From Ignavibacteria bacterium (GTDB taxonomy: Bacteria > Bacteroidota > Ignavibacteria > Kapaibacteriales > UBA961): DNA of 64,000 bases. Position numbers and translations under genes: made by a program. Positions 53,427 to 62,646 of the stretch are shown one piece after another (the first letter of the stretch is position 1; each line of letters begins with the position of its first letter). Under the pieces are notes generated by a model. It searched no databases and had not been told where the DNA came from. It saw only the letters and a program-made list of their open reading frames with translations. The stretch is taken from NCBI GenBank assembly GCA_016873735.1, contig VGWD01000001.1:1-64000 (forward strand), given 5' to 3'.

Positions 53427-54716
53427 ATGATTGAATCCATCGGTATATTCATCATTATTCTTGCCGGATTTGCACTCATAAGAGGAATCGATGTGCGATT
53501 CGTATTATTCATCGCAGGCATTGCACTTGGCCTAGTTTCAGGAAATGTATTTGCCATATTCAATGAATTTCAAGAATCAATGGGCGAGGGTAAGACCATT
53601 GCACCGATTTGTGCATCGATGGGGTATGCATTTTTGCTTCGCATGACCGGTTGTGACAAGGCAATGGTTCATTATATCATTGCACCCATAAAGAAATTGT
53701 CATGGTTTTTATTGCCCGGAAGTTGCATAGTCGGACTATTAACAAATATTGCCATTCCAAGTCAAACAGCCGCTGCAGCTGCTGTTGGCCCTATCCTCAT
53801 TCCAATTTTGACTGCAGCAGGTTTTCATCCCCTGATTGCAGCATCGGCTCTGGTTCTTGGTTCTTCAGGTGGTGGTGATTTATTCAATCCCGGTGAGCCG
53901 GAAGTAGTATCCATACAAGTCGGCACAGGTGCTCCGCTCACCCAAGTGATGGATACATTGGCACAATATGAAATCCTGGCATTTTCTATTGCCACTGTTA
54001 TTTTCGTTGTCTTATCCTATATAAAACCTCCAACAAAGCAAATTGAATATCATACCCATCAACTTGATGATGAACATCATCCTACGGTGTTCAAAGCAAT
54101 CATGCCTCCCTTGCCTATCTTGACATTGTTACTCATCAGACCCGGCAATGCGCTCTTTGCACCACTCTTGGAAATCTATCCTCAAGGACTGCCTGTTGCA
54201 CATGCTATGGTGTTTTTCGGTTTTCTCTTAATCATGTTCAATACGAAACGCATATCGGCATTGACCAATGAGTTTTTCAAAGGATTGGGATTCGGATATG
54301 CTCATGTGATTTCATTGATTATCACAGCAAATTGTTTCATAGCCGGACTTGAATCCATTGGCTTCATGCAATCAATCATTTCATTTATCCTACATGCCGG
54401 ACCATTTGCTCATATTGCCGGTTCTCTATCAGTTTGGGCCATGGCTGTTGTTTCCGGATCGGGCACTGCGCCAAGCGTTGCTTTTTCAAATGGCGTATTA
54501 CCAACAATGAGCGCCATCGACATGAAAAACGCCATTGACCTTGGAGCATTGGGTGCATTGGGATCGGCCTTTGGAAGAACAATGTCGCCGGCGGCAGCGG
54601 TGATGATTTTTGCAGCCGCATTGATCGGAGTTTCACCACTTGAAATCGTCAAGAGAACCACAATACCATTGCTTATTGGCTTGATTCTAACTATAATTGC
54701 GTCAATCATTCGGTGA
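53427..54716 (+). CDS. dcuC: DcuC-family C4-dicarboxylate transporter
   Basis: The 429-residue protein has about 12 membrane spans and family segments: FIAGIALGLVSGNVF, SMGYAFLLRMTGCDKAM, AIPSQTAAAAAVGPILIP, SSGGGDLFNPGEPEV and VVSGSGTAPSVAFSNG. DcuC-like carriers move fumarate, succinate or other C4-dicarboxylates in anaerobic metabolism. The ATG at 53427 gives MIESIGIF and a first span at the expected place; a TTG 15 codons upstream adds a non-homologous stretch. The downstream pair DUF1800/DUF1501 follows after 65 bases. Confidence 0.86.
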   Translation: MIESIGIFIIILAGFALIRGIDVRFVLFIAGIALGLVSGNVFAIFNEFQESMGEGKTIAPICASMGYAFLLRMTGCDKAMVHYIIAPIKKLSWFLLPGSCIVGLLTNIAIPSQTAAAAAVGPILIPILTAAGFHPLIAASALVLGSSGGGDLFNPGEPEVVSIQVGTGAPLTQVMDTLAQYEILAFSIATVIFVVLSYIKPPTKQIEYHTHQLDDEHHPTVFKAIMPPLPILTLLLIRPGNALFAPLLEIYPQGLPVAHAMVFFGFLLIMFNTKRISALTNEFFKGLGFGYAHVISLIITANCFIAGLESIGFMQSIISFILHAGPFAHIAGSLSVWAMAVVSGSGTAPSVAFSNGVLPTMSAIDMKNAIDLGALGALGSAFGRTMSPAAAVMIFAAALIGVSPLEIVKRTTIPLLIGLILTIIASIIR

Positions 54717-54781
54717 TGAATATGTAACTTTCATCCAATTCGATCATTATTTCTTCATTGACCCGCATTTCGGGAAGCATC

Positions 54782-56437
54782 ATGAAAAGAAGAGAATTTT
54801 TCAGTCTGAAAACCAAGCATGAAGAGAGTTTTTCAGGACTCAGCCAAGATGCACATATTCCACATATGAAAAGAGTCTCTGCAGGTCTGGAGCCATTCAT
54901 TCCATCAGACTCTCAACCCTGGGATTATGAGAGGGCGGCTCATCTTCTACGCAGAACAATGATTGGCCCAACAGACAAGGAAATTCGTCAGGCATTGTCA
55001 TTGGGTATAGACAAAACAATTGCAATGTTATGTACCCCACATCCGATCGATTCCAAAGAAATTGAACCTTGGTGCAAGTCGGAACCACAAATAAGAGCAA
55101 TTCCGGCAAATAGCGATATCCCCGGTTTGAAAGATCAGGAATTTCAAACCCAAATACTCATCAGAAGAGAACTCATCACACGTTGGTATATCAAAACACT
55201 TGCGATTTCTCCTATCAGCGTGCAAGAAAAAATGGTGATGTTTTGGTCGGGCATTCTTACAACAGAAATCGATGTCGTGAATTTTTCAGAGTGGATTTTC
55301 AATCAACAACAGCTTTTTAGAGATCAATGTTTAAAGAATTTCAAATCACTGATTCAAGAAATCACCATTGATCCGGCGATGTTGACTTATCTTGATGGTA
55401 GATTGAACCAAAAAACATCGAAAATAAATCAAATAAATGAAAATTATGCAAGAGAGCTCATGGAGCTATTTACTTGTGGTCCTACAGATTGGAATAATGC
55501 ACCCAATTACACTGAAGAAGATGTCCGGGAAGCAGCCAGAGCTTTGAGTGGATGGACAATTGCCGTCAGCACCAACGCCAATGCTGCAGCCAGATCATAT
55601 TATTTGGGACTGAAAAGCAATTTCATTTCTTCCAGATGGGATTCCGGAAATAAAACATTCATGGGTGAAACAGGTAATTGGAAAGCTTCAGACATCATCA
55701 ATATACTGTTTCAAAAAAAGAGTTTACAGATTTCTCAATTCATCTGCGAAAGACTCTATAAGTCATTTGTCTATGATATCCCTGATAGAACAATCATTGA
55801 TGAGATGGCGTCGATCTTCCGAAAAGATTGGGAAATTAAACCCGTGCTTGAAACATTGCTTCGCAGTGCACACTTTTTTGATTCAGAAAATATCGGTGCA
55901 ATGTATAAAAGCCCAGCGTCATTCCTCATTGGATCAATTCGTTCGATGAATATTTCCAAAGTACCGGATTTTCGCATGGATGTTTCTTCTGTCACAAACA
56001 GAGATTTATCAAACAGAATGAGTAGTATGGGAGAAATTCTCTTTAATCCTCCAAATGTAAAAGGTTGGCCCGGTGGACGTTCATGGGTGAGCACATCCAC
56101 GGTGTCACTTCGCCATAAATTCATGTTGGATGTTATTGATGGTAAAATTATGATTCGTGATAATGGAGCCTTGACACAATTTTACGTATTTGATGCTCTT
56201 GCATTTGCTCGAACTTTCCCTGAACCAAATGATCCTGAAGCTCTGTGCATGGACATGACACAATTCATGTTGAATCGCAAACCAACGGAAAAAGAATATT
56301 CCACCTATTTGGAAGCTTTGTTGAAGGGAGCGAAAATCTATGAGTGGAATATTGATGATCCAGCATTCAAGCCCATGGACCGTATAAAAAATCTTTTACG
56401 CATGTTGGTTGTGCAACCCATGCATCAATTGCATTGA
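54782..56437 (+). CDS. DUF1800 protein
   Basis: The 551-residue protein carries the DUF1800 pattern: ERAAHLLRRTMIGPTDKEI near the start, INENYARELMELFTCG, YTEEDVREAARALSGWTI, HRF-like HFFDSENIGAMYKSP and NPPNVKGWPGGRSWVST. It begins MKRREFFSL, a twin-arginine-like start, but no hydrophobic stretch follows, so secretion by Tat on its own is doubtful. Such genes nearly always pair with a DUF1501 gene, as here. Function is unknown; a hydrolase or sulfatase-like role for the pair has been guessed from fold similarities. Confidence 0.88.
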   Translation: MKRREFFSLKTKHEESFSGLSQDAHIPHMKRVSAGLEPFIPSDSQPWDYERAAHLLRRTMIGPTDKEIRQALSLGIDKTIAMLCTPHPIDSKEIEPWCKSEPQIRAIPANSDIPGLKDQEFQTQILIRRELITRWYIKTLAISPISVQEKMVMFWSGILTTEIDVVNFSEWIFNQQQLFRDQCLKNFKSLIQEITIDPAMLTYLDGRLNQKTSKINQINENYARELMELFTCGPTDWNNAPNYTEEDVREAARALSGWTIAVSTNANAAARSYYLGLKSNFISSRWDSGNKTFMGETGNWKASDIINILFQKKSLQISQFICERLYKSFVYDIPDRTIIDEMASIFRKDWEIKPVLETLLRSAHFFDSENIGAMYKSPASFLIGSIRSMNISKVPDFRMDVSSVTNRDLSNRMSSMGEILFNPPNVKGWPGGRSWVSTSTVSLRHKFMLDVIDGKIMIRDNGALTQFYVFDALAFARTFPEPNDPEALCMDMTQFMLNRKPTEKEYSTYLEALLKGAKIYEWNIDDPAFKPMDRIKNLLRMLVVQPMHQLH

Positions 56438-56453
56438 TATCGCGGGGTGAATC

Positions 56454-57992
56454 ATGAAACGTAGAACATTTGTCCAACAACTTGCCGCCACGGGAATGCT
56501 CCTTCCCATGTCACTAGGATTCCCTCGCTTGCGTGCCTTTGCACAAGCACCTCCGGGCTCAGAATTCATGAAGCTTGCTACTATCAATAGTGATGCCATC
56601 ACGGTGATCATACGTCTGGCCGGTGGCAATGACGGATTAAATACCATTGTCCCTTATACAAATGCAGAATATTACAAACTTCGTACTGATGGCTCTTTGT
56701 TCATTAAAGACACCGATGCATTGAAACTATCAGACAATGCAACCATGGGATTACATCCATCACTTGCGGGGTTGAAAACGCTATACGAAGAACAGAAAGT
56801 ATCTATCATTCAAAATGTTGGATATCCAAATCAGAATTTCTCTCATTTCCGTTCTACAGACATTTGGCTTTCGGGAACAGATGCGGATGTATTCGATACA
56901 AGCGGATGGTATGCCAAGTTTTTGGAAGAAATGTACCCTGATTATCCCGATGTATTGCCAACCGATCCTTTCGCCATAGAATTGGGAACATTTTTGAGCT
57001 CGACTCTCATCGGCAAAAAAAACAATATGGGTATAGCCATTGCCAATCTGAATTATGTCCCCGATCAGCCGGATGATCAACCTATTCCATCAACACATGT
57101 TGGAATTGAAGAAGCATATGTTCGCGAAGTCATTAAACAAACAAATATTTTTACAACTCGCATCATTGAAGCTGGATCGAAACAAACAAAGAATATGGTT
57201 ACCTATCCCACCAATAATGCTCTTGCTTCGGGTTTGGCCGGAATCGCTCGCATCATCGCAGGTGGTTTGAAAACACAAATGTACATTGTTAATCTTGGTG
57301 GTTATGATACTCATTCGAATCAGTTGACGCAGCATGCGAATCTTCACAAACAATTTGCGGATGCGGTATTGGCATTTCAGCGAGACCTGGAAGCATTCGG
57401 ACTTGATAAACGCGTTTGCATGATGACAATCAGTGAATTCGGCAGAAGGGCGATTTCCAATGGTTCAGGGACAGATCATGGTTCCGCTGCTCCTTTATTT
57501 GTTATTGGATCCGGTGTGAATGGAGGATTGATTGGCTCTGATCCAAATTTGACAGCTTTACAGGGTCCGGGCAATATTCCCATGGAACATGATTTCCGAC
57601 AGGTTTATGCCTCTCTTCTTGGTCAATGGTATGGAGCAAGTGAACAACTCTATGTACCGGCAGCTTTACCCAGACCTTTTCAACAATTACCAATATTCAA
57701 AAAGTTATCCACATCCGTCCTCGATGATACTGCTCAGCATATCTCGCTGGGGATGCATTATCCGAGTCCGGCAAATGAATCCACCATTATACCAATTGGT
57801 GGTATACTTTCCGGAACAGAGGGCAAATTGGAAATATACACCCCCGAAGGTCGCTTGATTACTGAATATCGGATCCTTCCGGGGACTGAATCAATTGAAG
57901 TTGACACCCGGTCCCTTCCTTCCGGGTCTTATGTGTATTCCTTAAGATCCGGCGCCCATGAATTGAAGCAGACTATGATCGTTCAGCATTGA
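56454..57992 (+). CDS. DUF1501 protein with Tat signal and T9SS sorting domain
   Basis: The 512-residue protein starts with a good twin-arginine signal (MKRRTFVQQLAATGMLLPM). The DUF1501 body has VIIRLAGGNDGLNTIVPY, LHPSLAGLKTLYEE, QNFSHFRSTDIWLSG, NLGGYDTHSNQ and ISEFGRRAISNGSGTDHGSAAP, related to alkaline phosphatase-fold proteins. The last 75 or so residues are a T9SS sorting domain (YPSPANESTIIPI, LEIYTPEGRLI, LPSGSYVYSLRSG, ending MIVQH). GGGG lies eight bases before the ATG. The two signals imply folding in the cytoplasm, Tat export, then T9SS passage to the surface. A terminator follows. Confidence 0.9.
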   Translation: MKRRTFVQQLAATGMLLPMSLGFPRLRAFAQAPPGSEFMKLATINSDAITVIIRLAGGNDGLNTIVPYTNAEYYKLRTDGSLFIKDTDALKLSDNATMGLHPSLAGLKTLYEEQKVSIIQNVGYPNQNFSHFRSTDIWLSGTDADVFDTSGWYAKFLEEMYPDYPDVLPTDPFAIELGTFLSSTLIGKKNNMGIAIANLNYVPDQPDDQPIPSTHVGIEEAYVREVIKQTNIFTTRIIEAGSKQTKNMVTYPTNNALASGLAGIARIIAGGLKTQMYIVNLGGYDTHSNQLTQHANLHKQFADAVLAFQRDLEAFGLDKRVCMMTISEFGRRAISNGSGTDHGSAAPLFVIGSGVNGGLIGSDPNLTALQGPGNIPMEHDFRQVYASLLGQWYGASEQLYVPAALPRPFQQLPIFKKLSTSVLDDTAQHISLGMHYPSPANESTIIPIGGILSGTEGKLEIYTPEGRLITEYRILPGTESIEVDTRSLPSGSYVYSLRSGAHELKQTMIVQH

Positions 57993-58016
57993 TTGAGATT
58001 CCTTGATTATGAATAC

Positions 58017-58043
58017 AGCCGGCTCACAAGAGTCGGCTTTTTT
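58017..58043 (+). terminator. intrinsic terminator
   Basis: AGCCGGCTC (58017-58025) pairs with GAGTCGGCT (58030-58038), with one G-T pair and loop ACAA, and is followed by T residues to 58043. It ends the DUF1800/DUF1501 unit just before the gcvP promoter region. Confidence 0.88.
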
Positions 58044-58068
58044 GTTGAACTTATGATGCGTATTTTTG
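58041..58068 (+). promoter_or_regulatory. Bacteroidota-type promoter for gcvP
   Basis: TTTG (58041-58044) and TATTTTTG (58061-58068) are 16 bases apart. The -33 box overlaps the terminator T-run. Transcription would begin near 58074 and favours the ATG at 58114 over the upstream in-frame codon at 58066. Confidence 0.5.
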
Positions 58069-58113
58069 TGTTCTACGATCATCACAAGTATACTCAACAA
58101 ACATCATACACAC

Positions 58114-61008
58114 ATGAATAAAGCTTTGCTGCATATCGACAGATTTGAGGATCGCCATATTGCCCCTCGCCCGAATGACATTCAACACATGCTCGATGCC
58201 ATTGGCGTAACAAGCATTGATGAGTTGATAGACAATACCATTCCGGGTTCCATTCGATTGAATCAAGAACTTAATCTACCTGCACCGATGACCGAACAAC
58301 AGGTATTGTCCAGACTAAAACAGATTGCATCTTCCAATATCCGCAAGCGTTCTTATATCGGTCTTGGATATTATGGCACTGTAACGCCCACCGTAATACT
58401 GCGCAATATCTTGGAAAATCCGGGTTGGTACACACAGTATACACCATATCAGGCAGAGATTGCACAAGGTCGATTGGAGTCGCTACTCAATTTCCAAACA
58501 ATTATCATTGACCTAACCGGAATGGAAATCGCAAATGCCTCATTGCTTGATGAAGCCACTGCGGCTGCTGAGTCAATGCATTTGATGCATGCAGCAAAAA
58601 CAAAAAAAGCGATTGAATCAAATGCAAATACATTGTTTATCTCTCGAACATGCTTCCCCCAAACCATTGAGCTTTTACAAACCCGATCAGAACCGCTCGG
58701 CATTGATATCAAGATAGGAGACATCAATGAGATTCCAACAGATGGATCAGTATTTGGGATCGTCCTTCAATATCCTGCAGCAGATGGATCAATACAAGAT
58801 TTGACAGAACTTTGTGCCAAAGCTCATGAGCATGGCGCACTCATAGCATGTGCAACTGATTTATTATCGCTTACATTACTTGTTCCTCCCGGTGAATTCG
58901 GTGCTGACATTGTCTATGGTTCAGCACAACGATTCGGCGTCCCAATGGGATATGGCGGACCTCATGCAGCATTTTTTGCTACGAAAGAAGAATATAAAAG
59001 ACAAATTCCCGGTCGTATCATAGGTGTCTCTATAGATGCGCAAGGAAGTGTTGCATTACGCATGGCGCTGCAAACACGTGAACAACATATCAAGCGCGAT
59101 AAAGCAACGAGCAATATTTGCACGGCTCAAGCATTGCTTGCAAATATTTCAGCGATGTATGCTGTGTATCATGGGCCTGATGGTCTGAAGTCAATTGCAC
59201 ATCGCGTTCATGCAATGACAGCACTTTTGGCACATGCCCTCCAATCAATGGGATTTGGATTACAATCGACCACATATTTTGACACGCTCACCATTTCAAT
59301 GAATGAAGATGAATTGAATCGATTCATGAATGCCGGAAACGATGTCAATGTCAATGTCAATGTCAAACAGAATGCAATCGGTATTTCTTGCGATGAAACA
59401 ACAACCATTCAGGATATCCAACATTTGATTGACATCGCGGCAAAAGCAAAACAATGCTCTGCTCCATCCATTGATGCATTCACAGCCGATACGCTTGATG
59501 CGATTCCGCAATCACTCAAAAGAACATCATCATATCTCACTCATCCTGTTTTCAATAGATATCATTCAGAACATGATTTGCTTCGTTATATGAAATCGCT
59601 TGAAAACAAAGATCTTTCCATGGTGCATTCCATGATACCTCTTGGATCTTGCACGATGAAACTCAATGCCACAACGGAAATGATTCCCGTGACTTGGGCT
59701 GAATTTGGAGACATGCACCCATTTGCTCCTGTTGATCAAGCAAAAGGATATGCTGAAATTTTTGCAACGCTTGAACAATGGCTTTGTGAAATCACGGGTT
59801 TTGATGCAATGTCATTACAACCCAATGCCGGAGCACAAGGTGAATATGCAGGCCTCATGGTGATACGCGCTTATCATAAAAGCCGTGGAGATCATCACCG
59901 CAATATCGCTCTCATTCCATCTTCTGCTCATGGTACCAATCCTGCAAGTGCAGTGATGGCCAGCATGAAAGTGATCGTTGTGAAATGCGATGAACATGGC
60001 AATATTGATCTTGCCGATCTAAAAGAAAAAGCCACCGCTTATAAAGAAAATTTAGCTGCATTGATGGTGACATATCCATCAACTCATGGAGTATTTGAAG
60101 AAGCCATCAAAGAAATTTGCGACATTGTCCATGAATATGGAGGACAAGTCTATATGGATGGTGCAAACATGAATGCTCAAGTTGGATTGACTTCCCCAAA
60201 TAATATCGGTGCCGACGTTTGCCATTTGAATTTGCATAAAACGTTCTGCATACCACATGGTGGCGGAGGTCCGGGTATGGGCCCAATCGGCGTGAAAGCA
60301 CATCTTGCTCCATTCTTACCAGGGCATTCCATAATCAAGACCGGTGGAGAACATGCCATCTCTGCAGTCTCTGCTGCACCATGGGGCAGTGCGTCCATAC
60401 TGCTTATCTCATGGGCATATATTGCAATGATGGGTGGGAAAGGTTTGACAAGGGCAACAAAAATTGCAATACTTAATGCAAATTATATCAAAGCACGATT
60501 GGCCGACCATTATCCAACACTCTATGTTGGCTCAAAAGGAAATGTCGCTCATGAGATGATCATCGACATGCGACAATTCAAACAAAGTGCAAACATTGAA
60601 GTAGAAGATATCGCCAAGCGCTTGATGGATTATGGATTCCATGCTCCAACAGTTTCATTCCCCGTTCCGGGAACAATGATGATTGAACCAACAGAGAGTG
60701 AGCCTCTCGAGGAATTGGACAGATTCTGTGATGCCATGATTGCTATTCGCAAAGAAATTGCAGAAATCGAACAAGGCAAAATGCCGAAAGACAATAATCT
60801 CTTGAAAAATGCGCCTCACACCGCACATGTGATCATGCAGGATTCTTGGGACAAACCATATTCACGATTCCAGGCAGCATATCCTCTTCCATTTGTTCAT
60901 GATAAAAAATTCTGGCCAAGCATCGGTCGAGTAAACAATACCCACGGTGATAGAACATTGATTTGTTCATGTCCTCCAATGGAAGCATATGAACAAGTGG
61001 AAGCTTGA
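58114..61008 (+). CDS. gcvP: glycine dehydrogenase (decarboxylating), P protein
   Basis: GcvP decarboxylates glycine with PLP and passes the aminomethyl group to lipoyl-GcvH. The 964-residue protein is the full-length fused form, with [13 protein letters not shown] and [18 protein letters not shown]-like N-terminal half and the catalytic half containing [19 protein letters not shown], in which Lys709 binds [20 protein letters not shown] and [12 protein letters not shown] are also present. Near residue 410-418 a run of VNVNVNV is coded by four TGTCAA repeats. gcvT, gcvH and lpd are not in the window. The ATG at 58114 follows the promoter; the frame extends upstream to 58066. It opens a five-gene run ending in feoAB. 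Confidence 0.95.
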   Translation: MNKALLHIDRFEDRHIAPRPNDIQHMLDAIGVTSIDELIDNTIPGSIRLNQELNLPAPMTEQQVLSRLKQIASSNIRKRSYIGLGYYGTVTPTVILRNILENPGWYTQYTPYQAEIAQGRLESLLNFQTIIIDLTGMEIANASLLDEATAAAESMHLMHAAKTKKAIESNANTLFISRTCFPQTIELLQTRSEPLGIDIKIGDINEIPTDGSVFGIVLQYPAADGSIQDLTELCAKAHEHGALIACATDLLSLTLLVPPGEFGADIVYGSAQRFGVPMGYGGPHAAFFATKEEYKRQIPGRIIGVSIDAQGSVALRMALQTREQHIKRDKATSNICTAQALLANISAMYAVYHGPDGLKSIAHRVHAMTALLAHALQSMGFGLQSTTYFDTLTISMNEDELNRFMNAGNDVNVNVNVKQNAIGISCDETTTIQDIQHLIDIAAKAKQCSAPSIDAFTADTLDAIPQSLKRTSSYLTHPVFNRYHSEHDLLRYMKSLENKDLSMVHSMIPLGSCTMKLNATTEMIPVTWAEFGDMHPFAPVDQAKGYAEIFATLEQWLCEITGFDAMSLQPNAGAQGEYAGLMVIRAYHKSRGDHHRNIALIPSSAHGTNPASAVMASMKVIVVKCDEHGNIDLADLKEKATAYKENLAALMVTYPSTHGVFEEAIKEICDIVHEYGGQVYMDGANMNAQVGLTSPNNIGADVCHLNLHKTFCIPHGGGGPGMGPIGVKAHLAPFLPGHSIIKTGGEHAISAVSAAPWGSASILLISWAYIAMMGGKGLTRATKIAILNANYIKARLADHYPTLYVGSKGNVAHEMIIDMRQFKQSANIEVEDIAKRLMDYGFHAPTVSFPVPGTMMIEPTESEPLEELDRFCDAMIAIRKEIAEIEQGKMPKDNNLLKNAPHTAHVIMQDSWDKPYSRFQAAYPLPFVHDKKFWPSIGRVNNTHGDRTLICSCPPMEAYEQVEA
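59343..59366 (+). repeat. gcvP: four exact copies of a hexamer inside gcvP
   Basis: TGTCAA repeats four times in tandem and codes alternating Val-Asn. A change in copy number would add or remove two residues at a time without breaking the frame. Confidence 0.85.
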
Positions 61009-61028
61009 ACTATCTAAGGCATCATTCA

Positions 61029-61409
61029 ATGGGATTAAAAGGCAGACTCATACTCATCTCCGGCTTCGCAATGACGATCATATTTGCCGGGAGCAAGGCA
61101 TTGATCTCGACAATGGCCGGTGAATTGCCTTCATTGCAAAGCATGACATTGGTGATATTATCAGGTTTTCATTTTTTTCTGCTAGACATCAAGAAATATC
61201 ATAATGTTCGATTCAGTTATGGGTTTTTATTGTCCGCCCCTGCCGGACTCGCCCTAGTATTTTTTCCATATAATACGCTTGATCTTGAGCATCTTATATT
61301 ATTGGCTTTCAACATCGCTCTTTTGCATGTTGGAATATTGATCATATTTTCAAAACATGTGACAGAATACCTCCGAGGCAACTCCAATTCGGGGACAATA
61401 CAAGAATGA
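61029..61409 (+). CDS. small membrane protein of unknown function
   Basis: The 126-residue product has four predicted membrane spans (LILISGFAMTIIFAG, MTLVILSGFHFFLLD, LLSAPAGLALVFFP, LLAFNIALLHVGILIIF) with short loops and a polar C-terminus. I do not recognise the family. ATG at 61029 is used; a TTG at 61005 would overlap the gcvP stop. Its stop overlaps the next gene as ATGA, so it is cotranslated with the oxidoreductase. Confidence 0.65.
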   Translation: MGLKGRLILISGFAMTIIFAGSKALISTMAGELPSLQSMTLVILSGFHFFLLDIKKYHNVRFSYGFLLSAPAGLALVFFPYNTLDLEHLILLAFNIALLHVGILIIFSKHVTEYLRGNSNSGTIQE

Positions 61410-62413
61410 AAGCCGTCTTATTGAATTCAAAAGAATCCTCGATAATTGTGGATGAAATTCCCGCTCCGATACATGGTATTGACGAGGTTTTGATTGCATT
61501 ACAAGCAAGCGCTTTGAATCATCGCGATGTCTGGATCAGCAAGGGTTTATATGCAAAAATCCAATACCCCGTCATCCCGGGTTCCGATGGCGCAGGAATT
61601 GTAATTTCCTCCTCCACGAAACAAACTCCTTTGGGAAGCAGAGTACTCATCAATCCAAATATCAATTGGGAAGAGAATACTTCCATACAATCATCCCGAT
61701 ATGAAATTTTGGGAATGCCATCTCAAGGCACCATGGCGGAGATGATTTCAGTTCCTGCTCACAGGGTTCATCCGATACCTGAACATCTTACTTTCGAACA
61801 AGCAGCGGCATTACCTCTTGCAGGTCTTACCGCCTATCGTGTGGCTTTTACAAAAGGACTGATTCAATCCGGCAATACCGTACTCATAACCGGAATAGGT
61901 GGAGGCGTGGCATTGATGGCAATGCAATTTGCATTGGCGGCCGGAGCGAAGGTGTATGTCACATCAGGAAGTCAAACAAAAATTGATAAAGCAATGCAAC
62001 TTGGAGCATCCGGCGGAGCATTGTACACAGTTGCCAATTGGGCGAAAAAACTGATTGGTGAAATCCCCAACGGTTTTGATTGCATCATAGATTCTGCTGG
62101 TGGACCTGAGTGGAGTAATTTGACAAGTTTGATTACCATGGGCGGAAGATTGGTTTTTTATGGAGCTACATTGGGGAATGTCCCAGATTTATCACTCCAA
62201 AGATTGTTTTGGAAACAAATCACGATATGCGGAAGCACCATGGGAAATGATGCAGAATTTGAAATGATGTTGCATTTCTGCGAACATCATCGAATCGTTC
62301 CGATTATTGACAGCATGTTTTCAATTGATGAAGCCGAGCTGGCATTTGCGCATTTGGATAAAGGACAGCAATTTGGGAAAATTATATTACATCATGGACA
62401 AAAAGGATCATGA
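61406..62413 (+). CDS. MDR-family zinc-independent oxidoreductase (quinone reductase-like)
   Basis: The 335-residue protein has the GroES-like N-terminal domain (ALNHRDVWISKGLY, PVIPGSDGAGIV) and a Rossmann fold (VLITGIGGGVALMAMQFALAAGAKV). LPLAGLTAYRVAF sits before it. The four structural-zinc cysteines of classic alcohol dehydrogenases are missing, so it fits the zinc-independent quinone or enoyl reductase-like group. Substrate unknown. ATGA overlaps link it to genes on both sides. Confidence 0.86.
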   Translation: MKAVLLNSKESSIIVDEIPAPIHGIDEVLIALQASALNHRDVWISKGLYAKIQYPVIPGSDGAGIVISSSTKQTPLGSRVLINPNINWEENTSIQSSRYEILGMPSQGTMAEMISVPAHRVHPIPEHLTFEQAAALPLAGLTAYRVAFTKGLIQSGNTVLITGIGGGVALMAMQFALAAGAKVYVTSGSQTKIDKAMQLGASGGALYTVANWAKKLIGEIPNGFDCIIDSAGGPEWSNLTSLITMGGRLVFYGATLGNVPDLSLQRLFWKQITICGSTMGNDAEFEMMLHFCEHHRIVPIIDSMFSIDEAELAFAHLDKGQQFGKIILHHGQKGS

Positions 62414-62646
62414 TGGACAATACCCTTCGTACTATGCCAATCGGTTCAAAAGCCATTCTCACTTCACTTGAAGGTGATTCGGATTTCATTCGCCGACTCA
62501 ATGAATTGGGTTTTCTCCCAGGGACTACATTTACATTGCTGCGAAGAGCGCCATTCGGCGGACCTGTTGAAATAGGATTTGGTCAATCACGCATTGCATT
62601 CAGGCCTGATTCAACAGTACGCATACATATCCATCAATTCACATAA
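62410..62646 (+). CDS. feoA: ferrous iron transport protein A
   Basis: FeoA is a small SH3-like cytoplasmic partner of FeoB in Fe2+ uptake. The 78-residue protein has RTMPIGSKAIL, FIRRLNELGFLPGTTFTLLRRAPFGGPVEI in pieces and the final VRIHI strand, all typical. It starts in the stop of the MDR gene (ATGA) and ends immediately before the feoB ATG. Confidence 0.92.
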   Translation: MMDNTLRTMPIGSKAILTSLEGDSDFIRRLNELGFLPGTTFTLLRRAPFGGPVEIGFGQSRIAFRPDSTVRIHIHQFT

